From NCBI RefSeq assembly GCF_022539505.1, contig NC_061510.1:37349047-37413046 (forward strand): 64,000 nt of DNA, read 5' to 3'. The position numbers and the translations under genes are program-made. Of this stretch, positions 54,676 to 64,000 are shown in pieces; position 1 is the stretch's first letter, and each line of letters begins with the position of its first letter. A model generated the notes under the pieces. That model had not been told where the DNA came from. It worked only from the letters and a program-made list of their open reading frames with translations, and searched no databases. This DNA comes from Lolium rigidum. Taxonomy: Eukaryota > Streptophyta > Magnoliopsida > Poales > Poaceae.

Positions 54676-57600
54676 TCAGGCAACAGGAGGCTGCGCGCCG
54701 GCCTCAGGAGCTTCCGGGGGAGCGTCGCCTTCGCCAGCCTCTTCATCCTCCTCGTCCCCGACTTCTTCCTCGTCAGAGAGTGCGTCCTTGACGTCGGGAG
54801 GAGGAGGGATGAAGATGTGCACATGGGCGAATTCTGCTATCCGGTAGGCGCGGTCCTGGCGCTTGGCGGTGCGGGCTGGATCCGTGTCGGTGGGAGAATC
54901 GCCGCGGAGGCTATGGAAAGCATCCAAATCCAAGTCATCATACCAGGAGCAGGCGATGCGCAGCGCCGCATCTGCTCCGGCACGAGCCGCTGAACACTTC
55001 CACTCACGGATCATCCGGCCGGCGTCCTTCAGGCGGTTGGCGGTGAGCATGACGTTGGCAGGCACCGGTTCCTCAGGCCACAGCACTTTACAGATTTGGA
55101 TAGCAACATCCGGAAGATCAGCAAGATGCCGGTCCACGGAGCGCATGTGCTGGACCCGGGCGGAGAGCGCAACCAGATGGTCATATGGATCCCAGGGCGC
55201 ATCCGGATTGGCCATTTCTTGCTCCGCCCTACGTTCCGCCACCTTGTTGTGCGCATGCGCCTGGGAGTCCGGAAAGAGCCCTACAAGAAAAAGAAAAAAG
55301 ATAAGGACATGATACCGGAAGGTGTAAGCTTATAAGCGAAAAAGGGGAAAGAAAAGAAACTTACTGAGGGCAAGCGCGTCAGTTTGCACAACCAACCGGT
55401 CGTACTCCTTTTGCTCCGCCTCTAGGAGGGTGATCCTGTCTTGGGCCGCTTTCCGAGCCCCGCTCTCCTCCTCCAGCTCAGCCCGCAGCACCGCGGTGGA
55501 ATCGGTGCACTCCTTTAGAGTCTCGTCCAGCTTGGCCTCGGCTGCGGCCTTGGCCTCCTTCCGCTCCCGGTCATGCCGGAGCTCAGCCTCCACCAGCTCC
55601 TCCTTCAGCTCACCTACAAGGCTCTTAACCGTGTGGTGTTCCGCGGCCAGCTGCTCCTTTTCAGCTGGAATCCGAAAAAGAAGTGTTAACAAAAGATAAC
55701 CGGTAGGATGAAGAGAAACAATTCAACCGGAAAAGGAAAAAGTACCTTGAAGAGTGGCGAGCTGAGTTTTGAGGGCTTCGATGGAGGCTTCCGGAACAGC
55801 TGCTATGCAAAGAATTTATAAGTAATAAAGGGAAAAAAAGCAACTGGTGAAAAGAAGCCGGAGGTACAAGAACTGACCTTGGCAATGGCTGTGAGCCTCA
55901 GCGAGGTCCCGGTGCTCCCACAGAAGCTCCTCAAAGAGGCGCTTCCGGGCGTCCGCCGTGCTCTGGTCAAGTAAAAAATGACGGTAAAAAGATGCCAGTT
56001 TTTTATGTTTTTAAGAAAGTTTCGCGCTAAGAGCTATGCTCTCAACCCGAAGCTCGGGGACTGGGAAGATATACATAATCTTGAAAGAATGAAAACCAGC
56101 ATGGATTTAAAGAACTTTGAAGTTTTATGCAACTTACCACAACGTTGTTGGTAGCGTCGTGCCACGCGTTGTCAAATTCTTTGACCGCGCGCCGCAGCCG
56201 GCTGAAGTGCTGTCCGGTGCTCCGGGGGCCGGCGGGATCGATTGTCGGCAGCTTGTCCTTCCCCAGGCCGCGCGTCGCTGGGAACAGATCCGCTTGATTC
56301 CACTTCTCAGCGTAATCAAGGAGATGCCCCAGGTCGGCTCCTCCGCGGGTGAGCTCCGTGATTCGGCCCAGCTGAGCTGAAGCCGTTTCTCCGGCCACGA
56401 TAGCGGCGCGACCGGCGTGCAGTGTAAGGGACTGCGGGCTGGAGGAGAAGGAGCTGGCTGCGGCAGCTTCTTGCTTGGAAAGCTTGATGCCCTCCGGAGC
56501 CGTAGGCTTGGCCGCTGCGGGTTCTTGGCCTGGCGGCGGCGTTGGCTTGGCGGCGGCTGGCTCGCCGGTAGAGGCAGCCGGTGGAGGCGCTGGCGTAGTC
56601 TTGGGAGGCGCATGAGCGTCTGATACGTCCTTTGCCGGAGTAGAGGTTGCCGGAGCGGAAGGCTCCGGCATGGTCTTGGAGGGGGAGGAGTTGGTGTCCT
56701 TCTTCTTCTTCTTCGGGACGAGAGGAACCTGAGGTTCCGCCCTCCCGGCATCTTCAGTGTTGGCGCCGGTGTTGCTGGCGCCGGTATCTTGATCTTCTGG
56801 AGGGGAGATGGTTTCCTCCTCCGCGCGGGGTTCTGAAGGTTCAGGGGCCGCGCGCCCCGCACTTGTGGTGCCTCCCAGAGGGGAGGCAGAAGAGTTGCCG
56901 GCACCAGATGGCACCGGGCTTGCTTGAGGGGGAGTTGAGGTCCTCGCAGGTTCCTCAGAGCTTTCCGGCGTCATGCCGGTGGCGCTCTTGGAGATCTTGA
57001 GCGCAGGACTGAAAAAGATAAAAAAAAAGAGTTTCAGAAAAAGCAACTGGGAAAAAGGAAGCTCGCATAACAAAAGGGAAAAAAGAAACTTACCCGGAAG
57101 AAACCGGCATCTCCCGCTTCCGGTAGTGCTTCGTGGAAACCTTCTTCCCGCCAACAATTTCCTGCCGGGAGCGCTTGGCGGGAGGAGCCTGGCTCGGACC
57201 GGCATCCGGCGCTGGTGCCTTGTTCTTCTTGCCCTGGGAGGCAAGTTTCTCCAGGAACTCATGGCCGACCTCAGCTTGAAAAGGGACTGCGCGCTCCACA
57301 ACCTGTGGGTTGGCGCTGGCTGAGGGTGCATCTACAGAAAGACAGTATATGAGGAAGCGAAAGAATAAAATACCTCAAGAACAGTGACCTCATCGTCAAA
57401 ACCGGAGTCCTCGGTTGAAAAGTTACCGGGGCGCGAAGCATGGGTGCCGCCCATCTTGACCTCGGTCCAATGAACGTATGGATCCGGGTCCACCTCGTCC
57501 AAGTCCCGCTTGCGTCAAGGACCTCGCTCCTCCGCGGCGATACGAGGGAAGCGCTCCTTTGCCTGAAAAAGGGTAAAAAGACAGTTAACTACATATCACA

Positions 57601-58692
57601 AGGCTACCGGAAAACAATACGGATGGCATAAGTTCTTACTTCAGCAGTTGGGGGATTCATGGAGCTGAGGGGAAGGAAGCCCCACTCCCAGTCCATCGGC
57701 ATGTCCGTTTGGCAAATCTACCTAGCCTTGAGGACTACATCCTCCTTGCTTAGGGGGAGGCCGGTGATCTTGGTGGGATCGCGAGGGCCGCACATTTGGC
57801 TTATTTTGTGAGACCGACGCTGGAGGGGAAGCACCCGGCGAGAGATGAAGGTGCGGATGATGTCGTCGGAGCAGATGTTCGTGTCCTTCATCAGCTGCTC
57901 CATGAAGCGAACAATCCGGTTGGTTTCAATATGATTGTTCCCCGGATTGAAGCTCCAGTTGGCCTTCGTGGGCGTCCCCGGATTGTAAGCCGGCAGATTG
58001 ATGAGATCTGTGGCGCCCTTGTTTTTCACGTAGAAGAAGGTCTCTTGCCATGCCCGGCATGACTCGAGACCGGAGAATTTAAAGAAAGGGCTCCCTTGGC
58101 GGGAGCCGATGATGCAAGACCCGCATTGAACGGGGGGTTTTGGTTTAGGAATGTTTTTGCCTTGGACCGAATTGATCCGAAGGCTAAAGAAGCGAGCAAA
58201 AGCTTCTTTTGTGGGAAGGAGGCCAATGTAGCCCTCCATGAAAGAAACGTAGCAGGAGAGATAGAAGATGGCATTGCCAGGAAGATGGTCGGGTTGGAGT
58301 TGATAGAAGTCAAGAAATTCGCGAAAGAAGTTGCCGCGCTCGAAATGAGCAAGGAAAACAACGGACTCACCGGGTTCAAGCACCGGTTCCACCTTGCCGC
58401 GCGGAAGCCGGCAAGATACTTGTGCCGGTATCCTCCGGGAGCGGTACAACCAGTCGATCTCCGGCTGCGTCACGTCCGAGCCTTTCCAGGCTCCGCGAGT
58501 GATTGGAGCAGGATCCGCTCCGGAACCTTGGCCAGAGCTGCCGGCATCTTTACCCCTACCGGTAGCGGCGTCCGGAACGTTAGAAGAAGACTCCATCTGG
58601 TCGGCAGAGATTTGTTCCTCGAAAGATATGGAGGGGGTCTCGCTATGAGGGCTGCTGCCGGTTGGTTCGGTCAGATACTCTTCGCTGGACAT
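54676..58692 (-). pseudogene. Antisense multi-exon gene of the Tat element ('gypsy-type transposon' domain and coiled coil)
   Basis: Approximate exons: 58692-57638, 57561-57375, 57331-57095, 57007-56139, 55968-55878, 55803-55747, 55665-55366, 55282-54676, most with GT-AG borders. Exon 1 (MSSEEYLTEPTG) contains the plant 'putative gypsy-type transposon' domain (FLDFYQLQPDHLPGNA, YIGLLPTKEAF, WQETFFYVKNKGA). The middle exons are Pro/Ser/Thr/Lys-rich and disordered. Later exons form a Glu/Ala/Lys coiled coil (AEKEQLAAEH, RAELEEESGARKAAQD). The last ends in an acidic EEEVGDEEDEE stretch. In-frame stops at 57718-57720 and 57515-57517 make this copy defective. Antisense genes are known in Grande-like elements; their role is unresolved. 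Confidence 0.8.
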
Positions 58693-59595
58693 ACAAGTCT
58701 AGAGATACCCAAATCTACCCGCAAACCGGTTTCCCAAGATCTAGCCCCGCGCGAAGATCTACGAGTAAGAGAAAAACCAAGAGAAAAAGGAAAAGTAAAT
58801 CCCCAATCGGCCAAAGAACTAGAAAGCAAGAAAGGAGAGAACAAAGGGGCCCTGAGGCTAACCTGGGACGGCGGAAGATAGGAAGAGCTACGGTCACCGG
58901 AGATGCGGCGAAGTAGCAGTCGGTGAAGATGAACTGCGGTGAGGAAGAAGATCGGAGGTCGCCGAGGAGCGCCCGAAGCAGCAACAGTGGAGGCGCTGCA
59001 GAGAGTCTCTGCGCGGCGGAACTCAGCGGGGTTGTGGCGGAAGTTCCACGGGCAGCGGTGCTCTGGTGGCAAACAACGGCGGCGAGAGCGCAGGGGGCAA
59101 GAGCTCTGGGTGCACGAGAAGTGGTGAGTGCGGAGAAGAAGAGGGGAAGGAACCGCTCCCCCTTAAATAGGAAGAAGAAGTAGTGGGATGGCAACCGCTG
59201 GGCCGCGGTGGTTCGGTTCGTGGGCCGCCACGTGGCGCAAGGATACACGCGCGGAAAACAAAATGCCACAGGGAGGCCGCATGGATCCGGAACGGCAGCG
59301 AGGATCCGGTGTGGCGCCATAAATGCTAGCGCAGAAGCCGAAGGGAAGTGACCCCTCGCACTGGCGCGTCAGAAACAGTGCGCATGTCACTGACAGGCAC
59401 TGTACCCGAGAAATTCTCGACTTCATCGAGGAAGAGTTTAATGTCATAGATACCGGAAGAATCCGGAAAGAAAGAAAGAGAAGATCTGGCAAAGATGCCG
59501 GAGTATTCGAACCGGGTGCCGGAAAAGATAAACCGGTACCTTGAATGAAGTGAACCTGGCATGGTCCGTTGGATAGAATCCACCAGACTATACCA

Positions 59596-59609
59596 GCTTC
59601 GGGGACTAA
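59596..59609 (+). other. Tat element PPT-like sequence
   Basis: GCTTCGGGGACTAA directly precedes the 3' LTR and occupies the polypurine-tract position used in this lineage. Confidence 0.6.
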
Positions 59610-60348
59610 TGTTGGGGGGATGACCCCCGGTATGCCAAAGGCATGCCAAACCGGATGGTTTGAGCCATCAAGATACCGGTTTAAAGTTTATTCCGGGCTG
59701 TGAAGCCAAGCGATTGGCTAAGTAAGTCTATACCGGTATTCCCAGGAGGGGTATGCCAGAAAGAGCTAAGAAGGTACCGGATTACCGGTAAGAGGTGCAT
59801 TGTAGCACGTCGGCAAGACTGGTCAAAGATTCTCTCAAGAGTAAGAGGACAAGGATGAGCTAAGCAAAGTAGCTTTAAACGAAGCCCTGACGCCAAAGAG
59901 GAAGGTGACGCTGAAAGCATCCGGAGGACGTCAGCCTCCCTGATTAAAGAGATACCGGCGTCACTAGTGATTAAAGAGGCTTTGTAAAGTAGTTTGTCTA
60001 GTCAAAGATGCCATTAGGGTTTCTTAGGGTTTCTTCCCCTGTAAGGCACCCTCTCCCCTATATAAGGAGAGGGGGCACACCCCATCGCGGGCATGAGGAG
60101 ATAGAGGAGTTGTTGTGTGCTATCTTGTATCCAAAAACCTGTAACCTTTTGTGATCAATGAATAGAGAGATCTGAAGGGGAGAAAGCTCTAGTGTTCTTC
60201 TTCTTCTACCCCTGGCCAAGGCCAAGTTCTTAGGAGATCCATCCAGAATCCATCCCATCCTTACCAAAACCCTCACCCGAATCCTCTAGCGCCCATTCGG
60301 CCCCAACTTAAGCCATCCTATGGCATCTGTCTGTTCACCACGACGATA
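59610..60348 (+). repeat. Tat element 3' LTR
   Basis: 739 bp partner of 38480-39213, with a one-base longer G run at the start and CCAT inserted near 60083. Followed by AGCGA (60349-60353). Confidence 0.9.
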
Positions 60349-63100
60349 AGCGATGATGCTAGGATCCGAGAGTTGTCTCTAACGATGCGCAAGCTTACCG
60401 TGAAGTTGATGGTGTGGTCGAAGACGTCGATTGCCGCCGAAGTTGAGCTTGATTTCACCATTACCGGTGATGTACTGAGAAAGGGAATCTTCAAATTCGC
60501 GTCGCCTCGACCTCCCCTTGATGCTAGGCTCCTCCCAGATGATCTACACGGCAAGGCACGTCTCCTCGACCACGCGCCGGAGGCTGGGGTGGCTTGTATC
60601 GCCGTGTTCTTCCTCGACGCTGGTGACAGGGAGTGGAAGAATGCGAGAGGTAGAGGATGAGTGAGAGAACGAGAGGTGGCGGAGTGGTTTTAGGGTTTCA
60701 CTGCAAAGCTCCAGGAATATTTATAGAGCTTGGTGAGGTCGGATTGGTAAGTTCACTGTCGGCGATGGCCGAGATGTGGCGGTGTCGTTGATACTGCAAA
60801 CGAGCATGAATCGAGATGTTTTTGGATAGGCTCGGACGCGAGAAGATTAGGGCGAGGTTCTGAGTTTGTCTGCGGCGTCCGGGGCATGCTTATCGTCGAC
60901 GAGGTCGTGGCCTACTGGCTCCGCCGCACTTTCGACTAGAGAGAAGAAGACGGCGCCCCCTTCCCTCCTTTATGTTTCAACCCAGCGATGAAACGGTAAG
61001 TGGCCGAATTTGGTTGGCGCTGGGCGTCCATGGGCCTGCTCCTGGGCTGCTACGGCCTACGGTGGTCCACCAGGTAAGATCCTCTTCTTTTTTCCTTTTA
61101 CTGTTTTATTTTTCATTTTCTATTTTATATTGGTGGTTTGAATTCAAATTTGATTTCTATTTTGTTTTGCAGGTTTCTAAAGTTTTGAATCTCAATAGAA
61201 CTTGATAATAATGATTATTGCATAATTGTGTTGTTCAAACAAATATTTAATGTTTGATTAAATTGGTGTGAGAGTCATTCCAGATTTAAAATAGACATGC
61301 TATGTGTTCATTTCAATTCCTTTTTTTATTTAGGATCAAAATTTGTTTAAGTGATTTGAAATTTATGACATCTTCATGGTAGAAATATTATTGGGTTTTG
61401 CTAATATACTTAGCAATATTGGTTGTTCATATGTATTTTAAATATGGCTAGAATTTAAAATAAAGGTGTTAATGAAGATGGTGTTAGGATCATGATTTCA
61501 TGTGCTTATTATTTCTAAGGGCGTGGAAGTTTATTTAGGTTTATTTTAAAATACTTGCTATTGATTGATCAACTAATTATGTACTAGTACTTGAGTTTAG
61601 GGTATGGTCTTAGGGTTTACTTGTGATGCACAAGTTAGGGTTTAGGCATAGGTTCTATGTAGTTATGATCTATGGTTTCCCTTATACTTATCAATTGAGG
61701 TAGTAAGGAAATAGGAAAGTGGTCTAGGGTTTTGGTTATGTTTCACTAATAGAATATGGCTCTCACCACCAAGATTAAAGGTTGGTTTGAACAAGTAGGA
61801 TTTATACTACTCTAGTATTCTCTAGGATAGACATGGCTATATATGGTTAGCATATATAATATCTCTCATTTCTAAATGTCTTGGAATAGCCTAAGGTCCT
61901 ACTCAAGAGATGATGATATGATCTTGTAAATATATGGTCTGCTTAGGAATTCTACCTTGCAATCTTATGTAGCTTGTTTTTCAAGAAATCTGATAAACCT
62001 GCATCTTGTGGCATGCCTCCACCTCCTAGTTTCTTCATCTTGATCGTAGCTAATGTATGGATGGTCTCAAGATTTTGATTTCCTTGTAACATGGTACTAG
62101 ATGATCAAATGGATGAAGGGTGTGGCTCCTTTTATAGGCTTGGGCAAGCTCTAGTATCATGACACATAGGTGGGTGACTCTTGTTTAGGTTTGATGAGTA
62201 AGGTGCTTGGTTGTCATGCCCTCATCCATAGCAATCCTTTGAGCATGAGGTGGCATAACTTGGAATGCAAGTCATGTAGATATTTTCATCCTATGTGGCA
62301 TGATCATTATCCTCTCATATGATTTATTTTTAGATAGACAAGTGGCATTTGTTACTAAATATCTTGTGGATGGTTTCATTATTGTGGATGAGTCACTATA
62401 TCATATTTGATTGAATTTATATTATAATATTGGTCAAAAGGTTAAGGTTAAGGTTGAAGGTTATTCCTCAATTTTGGATACTTGGTGTTTGATTTCACCA
62501 AGGCATGATCATATGAGTTTCAAAATACTCATAATTAGTTTTATTCAAATAGTTTGAACTATAATTTATAATGTAAATGGATTTAGTTTTATGATATTCC
62601 ATATATTTAATAAGTTATGATTTGAATAAGAATGTGTGGCATTTATGCACTTTAGACCCTGTGGTTTACCTTATTTGGTAATAAGTTTAGAAGTGAATTA
62701 AATTACACACAAAGGTAGTTGCTAACTTTTAAGTGTTAATAAGTTAGGGTTTGATTCTTAAAGAATGTGTTGTTGTAAGAAATACCATGATATGATCCTT
62801 TATAGGATTTGGTATTTGATCCTCACTTAAGGTGTTGTGATAGTAAAGCTAACCCCATTTGATCTAGCCCATATATCAAATCATCTCTACCCAAAACAAG
62901 GTTTTAGCAAAGATCACAGTGAAGTTTATAGCGCTTGACATGATGATCTACTTCAATTCCACCAAGTCAAGTGAAACTTCAGTTACTGTGACAAGTTTTA
63001 TTTAAAAACGCAAAAATTTCTCGGATTTTCTATGCATGAATGCAATGCACACTTTGGTGTTCTCTTATTTTGTAGCCTTAAAACCTGGGATATTACAGCA
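60349..63100. repeat. AT-rich host repeat, right part
   Basis: Continuation of the repeat at 35212-38479. 60354-60960 is GC-rich and, read on the minus strand, looks like a promoter with TATAAATA (60719-60727) and a CT-rich leader. 61080-63060 is AT-rich and contains no gene. It ends near CCTGGGATATTACA. Confidence 0.3.
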
Positions 63101-63374
63101 AAGGGCGGGAAGGAGCGGTGTGCATTAACACTGGGAAGGCGCGACGAAGATGTGTGGGGAAGGCACGGCCCCGACGAAACGTCTCGCCCGCCTCCGCCCC
63201 GGGAACCATCGCTACCGTTAAGAAAAACTGAGTGCCGTTCAGCCTAGCTTGTTCCTCTGCTCCCTTGTCCTCCATGAGTTTTTGTTTTTCATAATGATGC
63301 TAGGAAAGAGATGTTGCTGCTCTGCCCTGTGAGGGAGGCCTGCACTACTTGTAAAAGAGAGGTGTAGGTTTATA
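63101..63374. other. Unassigned
   Basis: Short GC-rich stretch (63101-63250), then mixed sequence; nothing recognised. Confidence 0.3.
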
Positions 63375-63631
63375 TTCCCTCCTTTCCAAATTTGGATACC
63401 TATAGTTTTTGGTCAAAGTCAAATTTTGTAAATTTTGAGTAACTATATACAAAAAATATCAACATTTAAAATTTTACATGCACAAAATATGAAAATATAT
63501 TTCATGATGGTTCTAAAAATATTGATTTGAGACTATACATATTGACACTTTTTTCATATATAGTAGGTTAAACTTTAAGAAGTTTGAGTTTATCAAAATA
63601 TTATATGCATCCTATTTTAGGATAGAAGGAG
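63375..63631. mobile_element. Stowaway MITE
   Basis: 257 bp from TTCCCTCCTTTCCAAATTTG to TTTTAGGATAGAAGGAG, with TA at both flanks (63373-63374, 63632-63633) and complementary arms. Confidence 0.75.
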
Positions 63632-63711
63632 TACTTAGAAGAAAGCTCGCGGCTTGGAACAGGGGGCAAGGAACAATAAAGGCTTGCTGGTTTTCATTTG
63701 AGATCATTGTT

Positions 63712-63990
63712 CTAAATATCGGCCGATATATCAGTTAACTTGCCAATTAACTGCTTCTCGAAGGGTGACCGAAACAAGAAGGCCCTACTCGGTGTGTTTA
63801 CTGGTCCAATTAATTGGTCTGACAAAGCCGATTTATCGGTAATATGCAGATTTTGGGCTAAATAGGCTTGTGAGGCCTGAGCTGCATCCTGCGCCGCCTG
63901 CCTGATCTCCTCAATGGCTTCTCTGGCATCAAGATATGGCCTTCTTCCTCCTCTAATGATTCTAAGCTTGTTGTGGCTGTTGTTCTTCAC
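63712..63990 (-). other. Unidentified open frame at the right edge
   Basis: A 92-codon minus-strand frame starting MKNNSHNKLRII, with an Ala/Gln/Glu helical stretch (EEIRQAAQDAAQASQAY). It could be the last exon of a gene entering from the right, or transposon-derived. The frame stays open upstream toward the window edge. No family recognised. Confidence 0.25.
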
Positions 63991-64000
63991 TTCTTGTTCC

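Larger units (their letters stand above)
38480..60348 (+). mobile_element. Ty3/gypsy retrotransposon, Tat lineage (dual RNase H, antisense gene), with nested element
   Basis: Bounded by LTRs 38480-39213 (734 bp) and 59610-60348 (739 bp) and a 5-bp duplication AGCGA (38475-38479, 60349-60353). The LTRs differ by a 4-bp and a 1-bp indel plus several substitutions. The last dinucleotide is CA in the 5' LTR and TA in the 3' LTR. Gag, protease, RT, RNase H, a second archaeal-type RNase H, then integrase, is the Tat-lineage order. About 5.6 kb after pol carries an antisense gene, as in maize Grande and relatives. Without the 8.0-kb nested insertion the element is about 13.9 kb. Stops in gag and pol make it inactive. 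Confidence 0.93.

Noticed and set aside
35212..63100. A confident solo LTR or full element for the AT-rich host repeat
   Set aside because: No matching target duplication, primer site or partner LTR was found, so it is reported only as a tentative repeat.

Overview
The window looks like nuclear DNA from a grass, probably a large-genome pooid (wheat, oat, ryegrass or Brachypodium relatives). The reasons are split genes with GT-AG introns and GC-rich 5' exons, several kinds of grass-type MITE (Stowaway, PIF/Harbinger, hAT), Ty1/copia and Ty3/gypsy elements nested in one another, and a LINE 3' end. There is no bacterial gene organisation. Species is an inference; no marker in the window fixes it.

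Layout. 1-1033: 3' end of an L1-type LINE. 2120-16394 (minus): a complete 12-exon gene for the UTP-B ribosome-biogenesis protein UTP12/WDR3, 937 codons, which I assembled exon by exon. Its 9.4-kb intron holds a 6.2-kb copia element (4096-10322, TSD TTGTA, LTRs identical by eye) that itself received a 592-bp hAT-type MITE in its 5' LTR. 16452-22690: no convincing gene. 23319-24005 (+): an intronless GNAT acetyltransferase (NATA1-like), with two MITEs just upstream and decayed copies of its 3' end and flank downstream. 27284-30848: a tandem duplication in which each unit carries a hAT MITE, one half of a PIF/Harbinger transposase and the 3' end of a UDP-glycosyltransferase. The full UGT is 30668-32062 (minus).

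32063-64000 is almost entirely repeats. A Tat-lineage Ty3/gypsy element (38480-60348, TSD AGCGA) carries gag, protease, RT, two RNase H domains, integrase and an antisense multi-exon gene. Its protease region is split by a second LTR element (42064-50074, TSD CGGCA) that has 3.6-kb LTRs and only 780 bp of internal sequence. The outer element sits in an AT-rich repeat of its own (about 35212-63100).

The three host genes (UTP12, GNAT, UGT) show no functional link. Most of the structure is a record of transposition: insertions can be ordered by nesting and by target-site duplications. Nothing in the window looks like a new enzymatic or defence system. The most unusual observations are the complementary transposase halves in the UGT duplication, the non-autonomous element with giant LTRs, the trans-mobilised copia element in the UTP12 intron, and a possible small membrane-protein gene on the opposite strand of that intron.
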